Assembly: GCF_037935975.1 (NCBI RefSeq)
Contig: NZ_CP149817.1
Coordinates: 3,472,001 to 3,536,000, forward strand
Reading direction: 5' to 3'
DNA length: 64,000 bases
Source: Teredinibacter turnerae
GTDB taxonomy: Bacteria > Pseudomonadota > Gammaproteobacteria > Pseudomonadales > Cellvibrionaceae
Shown here: one piece after another, positions 16,554 through 25,743 of the stretch
Numbering within the stretch: the first letter of the stretch is position 1
Layout: each line of letters starts with the position of its first letter
Notes under the pieces: generated by a model
The model's input: only the letters and a program-made list of their open reading frames with translations
Database searches by the model: none
What the model was told of the DNA's origin: nothing
Translations under genes and position numbers: made by a program

Positions 16554-17804
16554 GTGCACCCAATTAGTGCAATTCTCGGTAGTGTCGCTTTACTGCTCCT
16601 TGGCGGCGGCTTGCTCAATACATTGATAACTTTGACAGGGAATGACTACGGGTTTTCTAAAACCATGCTCGGTCTGATTATGTCGGGTTACTTCGCTGGG
16701 TTTACCTGCGGTACTTTCGTTAGCGGACGTCTGATTCAGCGTATTGGTCATATCCGCAGCTTCGCTTTTTGTGCAGCTCTTTGCGGGTCTGTCGCTTTAC
16801 TTCACTATCTGTGGGTAAATGCATGGGCTTGGCTTGTGCTGCGTTTTGTATACGGGCTAGCTTTTGTCACGCTCGTTACCGTGATCGAAAGCTGGCTGAA
16901 CACCCGTGCGCAAAAGGAGGATCGAGGAAAGGTTTTCGCAGCCTATATGGTAGTCAACCTTGGCGCAATTGCTGTTGCTCAACAGCTGCTCCGCCTGGAC
17001 ACAGAAGAAGCGTTCACGGCATTCGCCATCGCAGCGATTTTTATCTGCTGGGCTGTATTACCCATTACTATCACGAGCCGCAGTCAACCGCATATACCCG
17101 AAAAGGCTTCGAGTAGTTTACGGAAACTCCTAAAATTCGCACCACTTCCAGTCGCATCAGCTCTTTTATCTGGCTTAGCGATGGGCGCATTTTGGAGTAT
17201 GACGCCACTCTTCGCCCAAGAACAAGGCTTTAGCCGAGGTGATATTGGTTTGTTGATGAGTATGACCATTGTCGGTGGAGCTCTATTTCAACTCCCGGTC
17301 GGCCGCTACTCCGATAAGCACGACCGCCGTAAAGTACTACTCACGCTTTGTATCGCTGCTTCACTGCTAATGCTGATAACGACTTTCGCTACAGGTTTAA
17401 CGAGTTTAATTGCGCTGTATTTCCTGTGGGGTGGATTTTCATTTGCACTCTATCCCATCGCCGTCGCGTTGCTAATTGACCAACTTCATCCCGACGAAGT
17501 GATCTCTGGAACAACGGATATGCTCGTTTTGCACGGCGCTGGTGCAGCCTTAGCTCCACTCCTGGCAGGCTCGTTAATGAACGCCTTCGGCGTGCACGCC
17601 CTTCCGGCGTATGTTGCTGCCGTTCTTCTTGTACTGGGGTGCTACGCCGTGTTGCAGATCCGCAGAGTGTCCGTGCTCCCTGCTGGGGAAAATGCACACT
17701 TTGAACCGATGGTACAGACATCAGCAGAAGTACTCGAAATGATTTCGAAAGAAGAATCCGAACCCGAGCACGAGGAAGCCCGCGCGGAAGAAGCTAAGCA
17801 GTAG
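16554..17804 (+). CDS. MFS transporter (YcaD-like, 12 TM)
   Basis: The 416-residue, very hydrophobic protein has an MFS layout. The first loop carries GRLIQRIGHIR after TM2, and the second half has the equivalent GRYSDKHDRRKVLL. The segment 'YGLAFVTLVTVIESWLN' matches the YcaD-type family of putative transporters of unknown substrate. The C-terminal tail of about 35 residues is Glu-rich and probably cytoplasmic. The start is uncertain: GTG at 16554 is the first usable in-frame start, but AGGAGG at 16531 lies 17 bases upstream, further than usual. The gene sits inside the right arm of the RAYT motif field and is unrelated to its neighbours by function. Confidence 0.85.
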   Translation: MHPISAILGSVALLLLGGGLLNTLITLTGNDYGFSKTMLGLIMSGYFAGFTCGTFVSGRLIQRIGHIRSFAFCAALCGSVALLHYLWVNAWAWLVLRFVYGLAFVTLVTVIESWLNTRAQKEDRGKVFAAYMVVNLGAIAVAQQLLRLDTEEAFTAFAIAAIFICWAVLPITITSRSQPHIPEKASSSLRKLLKFAPLPVASALLSGLAMGAFWSMTPLFAQEQGFSRGDIGLLMSMTIVGGALFQLPVGRYSDKHDRRKVLLTLCIAASLLMLITTFATGLTSLIALYFLWGGFSFALYPIAVALLIDQLHPDEVISGTTDMLVLHGAGAALAPLLAGSLMNAFGVHALPAYVAAVLLVLGCYAVLQIRRVSVLPAGENAHFEPMVQTSAEVLEMISKEESEPEHEEARAEEAKQ

Positions 17805-18547
17805 TTGGATTAATAATTTGACAATAAAAGCCGTGAAGTCAACAGTCTCTGCAGGGAAGCGCCGCTGTTGCCACACGGACAATGTAAGCTCTTGAAATAT
17901 TATGAAAATTCACGCATTTTCGCTGGCATTTTCAGGGTGCGCGATTGAACAGGTAGGATCATCTCTCTGTTTAATTGCCGGGTTAACAGTAGAGCTTATC
18001 GAACAAAGATTAATCAACATGGAGCGCCTGTCCCTTTGATTTCATCTCCTGAAGAGTGGCGCTTTTTATATCCGTAAATTTTAAAATTTATATTTTTGCA
18101 CTACAGCCAAAGCACGGTAGATAACACTAACCACATGCCTTCAGCGAATTGTGCTAGCCAATTTGGGTGTCTGTCCCGTGAGTTGCTTGTCTGATTTCGA
18201 AACAGAGTGCCTGTCCTTCAGAAATTCCCTACTGCTAGAAGTGGCTATAATGACGTCCCTTTTAGATACCTGTCCTGTTAGATGGAAATCGCTAGTATCC
18301 AACAAACAGCTATTCGCGCGCCCATCAACCAAACGTGCCTGTCCCTTTTAGCATTTGCGTGGTGACCTCGTGGAGGGTGCCTGTCCCTCAGGTAATAGCG
18401 CCCAACAACTGGCTAGGCGTGTGCCGATCGACCAAACGTGCCTGTCCCACTGGTGCCTTTCGGGTGACCTCGTGGAGGGTGCCTGTCCCACTGGTGCCTG
18501 AGCCGGAGAGTGCCTGTCCCACTGGTGAGGTGTTCTTTATGCCGGGG
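17805..18547. other. Gene-free region with the dense right array of GCCTGTCCC motifs
   Basis: No gene is supported. Nine motif copies lie between 18026 and 18520. The last part (18335-18520) repeats longer units sharing ACCAAACGTGCCTGTCCC and GGTGACCTCGTGGAGGGTGC. The array ends about 20 bp before the broken end of the second tpsA. Confidence 0.65.
18026..18520 (-). repeat. Right array of GTGCCTGTCCC motifs
   Basis: Copies start at about 18026, 18167, 18207, 18268, 18335, 18377, 18438, 18479 and 18510; those at 18167, 18207 and 18268 are degenerate. All are in the GCCTGTCCC orientation, opposite to the left array. Units of about 103 bp (18335-18387 and 18438-18489) are duplicated. Spacing is irregular and no cas genes are near, so this is not a CRISPR. 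Confidence 0.8.
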
Positions 18548-19087
18548 TTAAGTGGCGCCGACCGGACTCATGACGTCGCTTAAAGCTACGTCAATAAGCC
18601 CGCGGTTGACGACGGCACCCTCACTACCGCTGATGCCTTCCAGGGCAAATTCGCCATTTAAAAAATCGTCTGTGCGAATATTTAACCCGGAAGCCAGCAG
18701 GCCTCCCACATTCACGGATGCCCCTTCACCAAAAATAATGCCGTGGGGGTTAATTAAAAAGACCTGGCCATTGGCATCGATCTGGCCATGAATTTGCGAG
18801 CCACGATTGCTGAGGATTCGGTTAAGGGAAATGGAAGAGGAACTGGGCTGAATATACTGAACGCGTTCATTGGCTGCCACATCGTAGCTTTGCCAGTCGA
18901 TGGCCATCCGGTCCGTTTGCTGGGTAATGGTGGTGGTATTCCCCGCGTTGGAAATAGACCCAGAACCGCCAGTAACCGTACCGCCTTCCGGGCCAGCAAT
19001 CACCGGGCCCGATGCCATTTGCACAGCCAGCGCCAAACAGGTGAGTCTAAATCCCTTTTGTTGGTCCCACTTCCGAGTATTTTTCAT
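18548..19087 (-). pseudogene. Truncated second copy of the TpsA adhesin (N-terminal fragment)
   Basis: From the ATG at 19087 the product of about 180 residues is almost identical to the start of the large adhesin: the same signal peptide and the same TPS-domain motif INPHGIIFGEGASVN. After 'AVVNRGLIDVAL' it leaves the parental sequence, gaining SDVMSPVGAT and then a stop. The break lies beside the right motif array. The fragment keeps the secretion signal but lacks most of the TPS domain and all of the beta-helix. It is probably non-functional, although it is the downstream partner of an intact lipoprotein gene. An upstream in-frame ATG at 19117 is possible, but 19087 matches the first copy. 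Confidence 0.85.
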
Positions 19088-21373
19088 CGCTTTAACCTTC
19101 CACCCGTGTACTAACACCGCTTAACGCGGAGACCAATCGTTACTTTTAGAAATAATTACCCGCTGCCCTGATTCCAGGTCGACAGCAAACACTGCATGTA
19201 CGCCAAGGTCGTATATAAACGCAAAATCATAATCTGGATGAATAGTGATCGAATAGTCGGCTGTAAGCTTCATATTTGAATCAAATTCAGAGAACAACTC
19301 GGTAGCACCCGTGTCCAGATCCGCCGCTAACAGCGTGTCGCTGGTTAGGTATGCATTGACAATCGCACGATTGCGACCTCTATAAACATCAAATGCAATG
19401 GCGGCAGCCGAATCCCAGTCACTGGTTTCAATTGACGTTGTCGGGTCCGCAAACAAGGTGCGTGCGCCAGTATCCGGATCAACTTCAAAAATCTGCCCGC
19501 TTACCCTGTTGGTTACCAACAAACGATCTGTGCCCGGTATCAATTTAATGTCTGTCGGCTCGAGATAGGGCAGTACTGCATCGGGAATAGTATTCGAGGA
19601 AAAAACTGAAAATTCTGTCAAATCCATATCGACCGACCCGATCATATTTTCATATGTTATTGCGATCAAAATACGGGGCTGGTCCTGCGTAACACGGTCC
19701 ACGAGCATGCGTCTTAAGCTGAATTTATCCGGTAAGGTTAATTTATCAGCGAGGTTTAATGCGTGTGTCACTTGCATGCTTGCAAGATCGACCCGATAAA
19801 TCATCTGATCACCTGGGGCTGTCGACAGCACATACAGCGCATTGGTTTCTTTATCGAGCGCCATACTCTCGGTGATTGTCCGATCCGTTGGTAGCCCCGT
19901 GATTCTAAGTTCCGTGCGAACACCCGTGGCCAAATCAACCGATCGAATTTTTCCATCGTAATATCGTCGACCAATCAGCAGACGTGGATTACCCTGTGTA
20001 TCGTCAACGACGACAGTTCGGCTCGCGTCAAAGTCCACACCCTCGTGCGGAAACGGGTTCTCAAAAGACTCCCGCCGCATATTCACCGCAGCCGCCGCTG
20101 AATTCACATTCCCGGCTTCATCAGTCACAACAACAGTGATGGCGTTATCGCCTTCCAATAAATCCAATTGTGTTTGCCATGTGGCGAAGTTATCCGTGCT
20201 CTCGATGGTGGCACCACTGTCCTGGCCATTCACGAATATTTTTAGGTCGGTAATTTGGCTGAGGTTGTCTTCCGCGGAACCGCGCACAATAACGGAGGTG
20301 TTGGCGGTTTTTGCCGTGGGTGGCGGGAAGGCGATTTTGGCAGTGGGGGCTTGCAGGTCTTTTACGGTGGTGACCGAAAAGCTGTTGGCGATACCACCAA
20401 TGGTTAAGGTCGCCATGGCAACCGTGTTTGCTGTAGCGGCTGAGGTCAGGCGCAATACAACATTGTCACCAGCTTGCACTGTGCCCTCTTCACTAGTGAA
20501 TGGCTGGTCGTTAATGGCATATTCACCATCAGCTACCACAATAGGCGCGGCATCATTAATGCCTGAAATTGTAATAGCATCAGCGGAATAAACTGTATTT
20601 AAATCCGCATCCATAACGGATTCAAAACTAAATGTATCCGGCTCAATATCCTGAGCGAGGGTGGTCACAGCAAGCGTGCCTTTCACACCGCCAATATCCA
20701 GTACTGCTGCGGTTTCGGTGGAAAAGTTTGTTGAGGAAAGCACTTTAACGGTAACGGTTTCGCCACTCTCGATGGTGCCGTCCGCGCTGGTAAAGTCGCC
20801 ATCGCCAATCGCATATTCACCATTGCTAACGGAAATAGGCGCGGCATCGTTAATGCCCGTAATGGTCGCACTTGCCGTATAGGCCATCGCCAGATCCACA
20901 TCGGTTTTTGCCACAAAACTGAATGGCTCCGGCGTAATATCCTGTGGGACAGTCACCACGGTAAACGACGTTTCGTAATCGCCCACGCTCACCGTAATCG
21001 CCACTTCATCACCAAATTCTGCACCGGCCTGGGTTTTAATTTGCAGTGTTTGGCCGTTGGCGATGGTGGTGTTACCGGTTGTGAAATCTCCACTGGCAAT
21101 GCTGTACTCGGCCCCAGCCGATACAACCAGCGGCGCTTGGGTGTTAATACCTGCAATGGTGACCGTGTTGGTTAATACCTCGGCACTGCGCGCGTAAGTG
21201 GGTTGTTCCAGGGTAAAGGTAAAAGCCTCTGGCGAGGTATCGGGAACCGGTGTGGGCGGGAACGGTGTTGGCGTTATTGTCGGCGCCATCGTTGGCGTGG
21301 GTGTAACTGACGGCGCAACTGTTGGCGTGGGCGTAACCGACGGCGCAACTGTTGGAGTGGGGGATGCTGATGG
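18581..21373. repeat. Long direct repeat, copy 2: lipoprotein body plus 5' end of tpsA
   Basis: Counterpart of 11217-14002, in the same orientation and about 7.4 kb away. Differences are scattered base changes, a lengthened PT-linker and a divergent last 90 or so lipoprotein codons. Confidence 0.85.
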
Positions 21374-21505
21374 CACAGAGGTAGGCGTGGATGAATCACT
21401 ACTCCCACCGCATGCGCCTAGCACAACGGAGAGTCCAACAAAAACACTCGTTCTGACCAACATAAAAAAGCCACGCATGGAAGCGCGAGGAAGTTCGATA
21501 TCCAT
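19121..21505 (-). CDS. Lipoprotein with PT-rich linker, Ig-like repeats and beta-propeller-like domain (paralogue)
   Basis: The 794-residue protein is the sister of the 11777-14110 product. The lipobox is LGAC (Cys at about residue 32) followed by GGSSDSS. The N-terminal 40 residues are unrelated to those of the sister, while the rest up to about residue 700 is nearly identical. The PT-linker carries an extra 'TVAPSVTPTP' unit. Three Ig-like repeats, an Ig-like module and propeller blades follow in the same order. The C-terminal 90 residues diverge ('SNMKLTADYSITIHPDYDF') and end in DWSPR. It is followed after 33 bp by the truncated tpsA fragment. The unrelated leader suggests different promoters or a gene conversion limited to the mature region. 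Function is unknown; a surface role is inferred. Confidence 0.8.
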   Translation of the reverse strand: MDIELPRASMRGFFMLVRTSVFVGLSVVLGACGGSSDSSTPTSVPSASPTPTVAPSVTPTPTVAPSVTPTPTMAPTITPTPFPPTPVPDTSPEAFTFTLEQPTYARSAEVLTNTVTIAGINTQAPLVVSAGAEYSIASGDFTTGNTTIANGQTLQIKTQAGAEFGDEVAITVSVGDYETSFTVVTVPQDITPEPFSFVAKTDVDLAMAYTASATITGINDAAPISVSNGEYAIGDGDFTSADGTIESGETVTVKVLSSTNFSTETAAVLDIGGVKGTLAVTTLAQDIEPDTFSFESVMDADLNTVYSADAITISGINDAAPIVVADGEYAINDQPFTSEEGTVQAGDNVVLRLTSAATANTVAMATLTIGGIANSFSVTTVKDLQAPTAKIAFPPPTAKTANTSVIVRGSAEDNLSQITDLKIFVNGQDSGATIESTDNFATWQTQLDLLEGDNAITVVVTDEAGNVNSAAAAVNMRRESFENPFPHEGVDFDASRTVVVDDTQGNPRLLIGRRYYDGKIRSVDLATGVRTELRITGLPTDRTITESMALDKETNALYVLSTAPGDQMIYRVDLASMQVTHALNLADKLTLPDKFSLRRMLVDRVTQDQPRILIAITYENMIGSVDMDLTEFSVFSSNTIPDAVLPYLEPTDIKLIPGTDRLLVTNRVSGQIFEVDPDTGARTLFADPTTSIETSDWDSAAAIAFDVYRGRNRAIVNAYLTSDTLLAADLDTGATELFSEFDSNMKLTADYSITIHPDYDFAFIYDLGVHAVFAVDLESGQRVIISKSNDWSPR

Positions 21506-21871
21506 CTTTTTCGTCCTTGAAGTTTACGTCAGCAAAAACCGACTTATTGCATACACTATTGAGTTAACAAACGATTTACTGTGCAAATTTAGTTAAGCGC
21601 AAGCATACCAGAGTAAAAAAGCAAAGGGTTATGACGGGTTACGAAAATTAGCAGTTAAGCGAACATTACGCCCCTAAGCAAAAGGTATGTTTGAAAAACC
21701 TGGAAATTAATCCAAATTGATTGATGAGCTGACCAAATTTTAGACGACCACGTATAGCTCGTTTCTAACAGCCTTTTAACCGCGCCTTTACCCTTTGGTA
21801 GAACCCCTCAAAGCTTTACCCCCCGTTTATAAAAAGCCGCGGCTGTAGAGATTTAAAGATACCAAAATGCA
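21506..21871. other. Intergenic region upstream of the second lipoprotein
   Basis: AT-rich, no gene seen. It should hold the promoter of the lipoprotein gene (minus strand) and the 3' end region of the AlgH-like gene. No clear promoter or terminator was picked out. Confidence 0.4.
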
Positions 21872-22450
21872 TCAATGGCAAAGCTCTCCCGAACTCACAC
21901 GATGAGGCTCAGACGAATACTTCGCAGTTAGGAGTGTATCGACAGCGCTCTGGTATTTATGCTCAAAATGTAAACGGTTCAATAACGGCTTCTGCGCAGG
22001 AAAGCAGTGCCACATAAAACCGGACACTTCTTTCTCCAGCTGTCCCGGCCGCCAGCTGAAAGAGCCCAGGCCAACCAACGCGTCCACATGAATACTCGGG
22101 TCAGCGAAAGCTTCTTGCGAAAAATTCAGGCTCAGTGAGTTGTTATTTATTTGATGAGGGTAGATATCCACAGCGCGTGACAATATCCAAGGTAACTCGG
22201 TAGCCAAGGGCCCCCCCGAATGCACCGTTACAGAGGCTAATGACAGCGGGCTCACGGAAGCCAAAATCTCGTACTTTTCAGACAAATCTGCGAGAGGCTT
22301 ACCAAAATATTCGTTCAGGCAAACGCCCACTGCGCCATCATCACCATGATGTACGACATAGATTAATTTTTCAGCACTGGCAGCAAACTGTGGTAAGTCA
22401 CTTATGGCGGGATTGGCAATTAATACATTATCGGTAAGAAATCCTGACAT
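21872..22450 (-). CDS. YqgE/AlgH family protein (UPF0301)
   Basis: From the ATG at 22450 (preceded by AGAGG four to five bases upstream) the protein has 192 residues, the usual length for the family. A longer start at 22585 would add 45 residues with no family resemblance. Family features are the opening 'FLTDNVLIANPAISD', 'YVVHHGDDGAVGVCLNEYFGKPL', 'HSGGPLA' and 'ALVGLGSFSWRPGQLEKEV'. AlgH/YqgE proteins are small cytosolic proteins of unclear biochemical role, historically linked to alginate regulation in Pseudomonas. The usual partner yqgF is not adjacent, so this may be a second, divergent copy. Confidence 0.85.
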   Translation of the reverse strand: MSGFLTDNVLIANPAISDLPQFAASAEKLIYVVHHGDDGAVGVCLNEYFGKPLADLSEKYEILASVSPLSLASVTVHSGGPLATELPWILSRAVDIYPHQINNNSLSLNFSQEAFADPSIHVDALVGLGSFSWRPGQLEKEVSGFMWHCFPAQKPLLNRLHFEHKYQSAVDTLLTAKYSSEPHRVSSGELCH

Positions 22451-23440
22451 GATACCTCTAGCAGGGAAGTTTAGATAAGCAAGGGCATTTTGCACCCCGG
22501 CAGTAGTAACATTGACTCTTAAGATTACAAGTAAAGGGCACCGTTCAAGTCGATTCGCCGCACCGAAGTGGCGATCAAGCAGCATCTAAAAAATACATTG
22601 TTTTGGCAAGAGGAAATCCGTTTAATTTTGTAGGCTTCAAATTACATGGGGCTACGTTGCACTGCGAATGCCACCACCGCCTCAAAAAACCGGAACTGTG
22701 TGTGCGGAACCAGTCGGCCGCTTTGAGATAGCCTGCACTTTAGCAAGCACGCCTCGTCACACCTGCTTAACCATCTGAGTGTCTTGCTCGTTGGGCATGC
22801 AAGGACGTACATCGATCTAAATTACCAATGGTTTTTTCTATACCAATAAGCTCAAACTATTTATTCGTTTTTCTATCACGCTGAGCGGAGAAGAGAAAAA
22901 TAGCGACCCGTTCTAGATTTAATCAAAAAGATGATTTATGTTCACATAACATGGCCAAGCTGGAAGAGTAAACAATGCATACCTTTTAACCTGGCCCATC
23001 GGGCAATGGCGGCGCTTCTCTGCCCCGCCTATTAACTTCGCAAATTTCATTGCCAAGTTAATAGCAACCCGTACTAACTAAGTTGTTGATGATTTATGTG
23101 AGACCAGCCAGCACCCGAGTCGCCAGTAGCTGTCGGTGTAAAGGAAATACCTAAAGGCAAGGCGTAAAGGCAGCGCATAACGGTATTACCTAACAGCAGA
23201 TAAGTCGGGCTGAGTGAAAAATCACAATGCTGTTCGGGACTGCTAAAAAAGGAAGTAGCCAGCAAGGAATGTCAATGTTAAGCAGAGTTCACTACGCCAA
23301 TACAGGGCAAGCACGGAAAGCGGCCGCAGGCATTCTTAGGGCCAAGAACGCCAGTTTAGCCTCATTACTCTTTAACCGAATTCATTGTGCACTTTATCAA
23401 TCACGTGCGCGGCATTTTTTACAAATCAAAATTATCTGAT
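22451..23440. other. About 1 kb without a supported gene
   Basis: Short open frames here (for example 23227-23439 on the plus strand) lack any recognisable domain. I saw no tRNA, hairpin terminator or repeat that I could support. It probably contains the promoter of the following small exported-protein genes. Confidence 0.4.
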
Positions 23441-23973
23441 GTGATCAAGCGATGTGCGGCAGCGTTCCCCGTGTTGATTTTTTCATCTGTTAACAGCCAA
23501 GCTATGCCTAAAAATACATTTGCCGTAGATTGTTTGTTTTCTTCCATATCGGGTGTTATTACGCTCAAGGGTGTACCTGCAGAGGGAGCGACAATTAAGC
23601 GCACAGAGTAGGTAAGGCACATGTACGTGGTGATATACAGGATGAGACCAAGACGGATAAAAAAGGCGTTTTTTATCTACCTGCGGTTTTTGAGATGAAT
23701 ATTCTCTCGCGCGTGCTTCCTATGGAATTTGCTGTATCACAAAAAATTGTTGTTATCTACGAAGGTAACGAATTCGATCTTTGGCTAGGCGTTAAACGGC
23801 AGCGAGAAGAAAATGCGGAGGCAAAAGGCCAGCCACTCGTGGTCGAATGTCACCTAGAAGAAGAGCTGAATCAAAAACAAGTCAGTGGAGGCGTAATATT
23901 TTCGCGTTGCCATTGGAAAGTGGAGGAGGACGAGATAATCAGGCTGGAAGACCTCCCCGGCCCTGGCCAATAA
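23441..23973 (+). pseudogene. Frameshifted paralogue of the downstream small exported protein
   Basis: Two frames together give a protein matching the intact neighbour at 23995. The first frame (GTG 23441, or GTG 23387) encodes a signal peptide ending NSQA and then 'FAVDCLFSSISGVITLKGVP'. It stops at a TAG near 23609. The match continues one frame over with 'VGKAHVRGDIQDETKTDKKG', then 'RVLPMEFAVSQKIVV' and 'GVKRQREENAEAKGQPL'. A single missing base near 23598-23610 explains it. The carboxypeptidase-regulatory-like fold is inferred. It is either a decayed duplicate immunity-type gene or a base error in the sequence. Confidence 0.8.
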
Positions 23974-23994
23974 GCCCAAATAACGAAGAAGTGT

Positions 23995-24528
23995 ATGAAT
24001 AAAAAATCACCTCTAATCGCAATACTGCTCATTTTTTTATTATTGAGAGAGAGTTACGCCATGTCCACGAATAAATTTGCCACGGATTGTTTGTTTTCGT
24101 CTATTTCAGGCGTAATTACACAAAATGGGGTGCCTGTTGTGGGCGCAACGCTGAAGCGCAGCGCCAGCAAAGCGCATACATCAGGCGAGATCGTAGACGA
24201 AGTAACAACAAATGATAAAGGGTATTTTTCTATGCCCGCTCTGTACGAGCGCAATGTCATCGCACGCGTGTTGCCCATGGAATTCGCCATATCTCAAAAG
24301 ATTGTTCTGACATACAACGGCAACGAATACGACATGTGGACTGGCGTTAAGCGCAAACGAGAAGAAAATGCCGAAGCCAACGGTGAACCACTCATAGTGC
24401 AATGTGATTTAACTAACGAGCGAAAGCTAAAACAAGTGAATGGCAACCCTATTTTCTCTATTTGTACCTGGGGCGCAGAGGAAGACGCACCGCTCGACAT
24501 CCCACCTCCCGAACCCGACGACGAGTAA
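23995..24528 (+). CDS. Small exported protein, carboxypeptidase-regulatory-like (DUF6795-type); candidate immunity protein
   Basis: The 177-residue protein has a signal peptide of about 22 residues (hydrophobic 'LIAILLIFLLL', cut after SYA). The mature part begins with 'TDCLFSSISGVITQNGVPVVGATLKR' and contains 'TTNDKGYFSMPALYER', a pattern of prealbumin-like/CarboxypepD_reg domains. It also carries 'VLPMEFAISQKIVLTYNGNEYD' and 'GVKRKREENAE', which from memory resemble the family named DUF6795; this was not searched. Three or more Cys suggest periplasmic disulfides. It lies 30 bp before a lipase gene and has a frameshifted tandem copy upstream. A periplasmic immunity role against the lipase is inference from this arrangement. 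Confidence 0.7.
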   Translation: MNKKSPLIAILLIFLLLRESYAMSTNKFATDCLFSSISGVITQNGVPVVGATLKRSASKAHTSGEIVDEVTTNDKGYFSMPALYERNVIARVLPMEFAISQKIVLTYNGNEYDMWTGVKRKREENAEANGEPLIVQCDLTNERKLKQVNGNPIFSICTWGAEEDAPLDIPPPEPDDE

Positions 24529-24558
24529 CCGTTTTATTTTACGTTCAAGGAAAACGAC

Positions 24559-25743
24559 ATGGCTAAGATACCACCTATTTTTGCAGCCAACCTGGCGAAC
24601 TCTGTTTATGATCTGTCACGCTTCGGAATTGACGATGGATTCTCTGTGCTGTCGGAGAGGTACGGCAACCAGCTGGATCTGAAAAAATCGCAAGTCACCA
24701 AAGGGCGCACTGGTGGCCCAGGTGTATTGAAGTCGCGCACGGCATTTGGTTTTGTGTGTATAGGGAAAGAAGCGTACAAAGGCCACGCGTTTTTTGTTCT
24801 GCGCGGAACCCAATATTTAGCTGACTGGTTAACCAACTTTAATATCGGTACTTCACGCTCTTTTCATGCGCAACCGGTACACGATGGTTTTAAGCGCGCC
24901 TTTAACTCCATGCGCGACCAAATGGAGCCTTTTATTACGGCACTGGGGCAACAAGGGATCCATTCAGTACATTGCGTTGGGCACAGTTTGGGCGGCGCCT
25001 TGGCTTCGGTTACCGCGGAGTATATTGATGCAACGACGCAGCACAAACCCTACCTGTATACTTTCGGCGCTCCCCGGGTTGGTTTGCATGGTTTTGCCGA
25101 TAAACTCACCACCAACCTTACCCCGCAAAAAATATTTCGGGTATACCACCGTACCGACATTGTACCCTGCATTCCTTTTTGGCCTTTTACCCACGCCCCA
25201 ACGCGTTTAGCAGATACCTACGATTATTTTCAGCCCAGCCCTGGCGACTTTCCCTCTGGCACCTGGCACGATATGGGACTGTATGAAAAAACGGTTGGTC
25301 GCAATAATTGGCAAACGTTAAGGGGTAGACGCAACGAGCATTTTAACGATCCCGCAATAGAAAGCTGGCTGAATAAAAAAAGTCCGGTCTCGTTCACGGT
25401 CACCAATCTGGAGTGGGTGGACAAAGCCATTAATTACGTATTAAAAAAAGTTTTGGGGGGCTTGGGTGCATTGCTCACCACCGCAGTCGGTAGCGCACTC
25501 ACCCTGATGGACCGGCTGGCAATGATTCTGCATCAAGGTATCGACATATCCAAATCTCTGGGCTCCTTGGTGCTAAGCCTTGTTCGCAAGATTATGGAAA
25601 TATTAGGGATGAAGCCGTTGCTGAAAGCCGCAGATGCAACCTACCAGTTTATCCGCAACTTGTTTTTACGGCTTTCTCAGCGGGTGAGCACGTATTGCCA
25701 GCGAGTACTAGACGATATTTTAGTCAAAGGGCAAAGCGCCTAA
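24559..25743 (+). CDS. Class 3 lipase; candidate T6SS-type lipase effector
   Basis: The 394-residue protein has an alpha/beta-hydrolase core of the lipase class 3 family. The nucleophile elbow is VGHSLGGALAS (GxSxG, Ser near residue 143). The following 'LYTFGAPRVG' and 'RVYHRTDIVPCIPFWPF' carry the conserved GAPRVG and the Asp of the triad; His may be that in 'GTWHDMG' or 'NEHFND'. There is no signal peptide. The C-terminal 110 residues are helical and partly hydrophobic (residues 290-345), possibly membrane-associating. The upstream neighbours are small exported proteins, the layout expected for a T6SS phospholipase effector with periplasmic immunity; no VgrG or adaptor is adjacent. An AAGGA site precedes the ATG. 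An ordinary intracellular lipase is the alternative. Confidence 0.8.
   Translation: MAKIPPIFAANLANSVYDLSRFGIDDGFSVLSERYGNQLDLKKSQVTKGRTGGPGVLKSRTAFGFVCIGKEAYKGHAFFVLRGTQYLADWLTNFNIGTSRSFHAQPVHDGFKRAFNSMRDQMEPFITALGQQGIHSVHCVGHSLGGALASVTAEYIDATTQHKPYLYTFGAPRVGLHGFADKLTTNLTPQKIFRVYHRTDIVPCIPFWPFTHAPTRLADTYDYFQPSPGDFPSGTWHDMGLYEKTVGRNNWQTLRGRRNEHFNDPAIESWLNKKSPVSFTVTNLEWVDKAINYVLKKVLGGLGALLTTAVGSALTLMDRLAMILHQGIDISKSLGSLVLSLVRKIMEILGMKPLLKAADATYQFIRNLFLRLSQRVSTYCQRVLDDILVKGQSA

Noticed and set aside
18335..18520. CRISPR-like array
   Set aside because: Repeats are only about 11 bp, irregularly spaced, partly degenerate, and no cas genes are present; RAYT-associated motifs explain them better.
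23227..23439. 70-codon plus-strand frame before the small exported-protein genes
   Set aside because: No recognisable domain, overlaps the start of the frameshifted gene in another frame, and looks like random coding.
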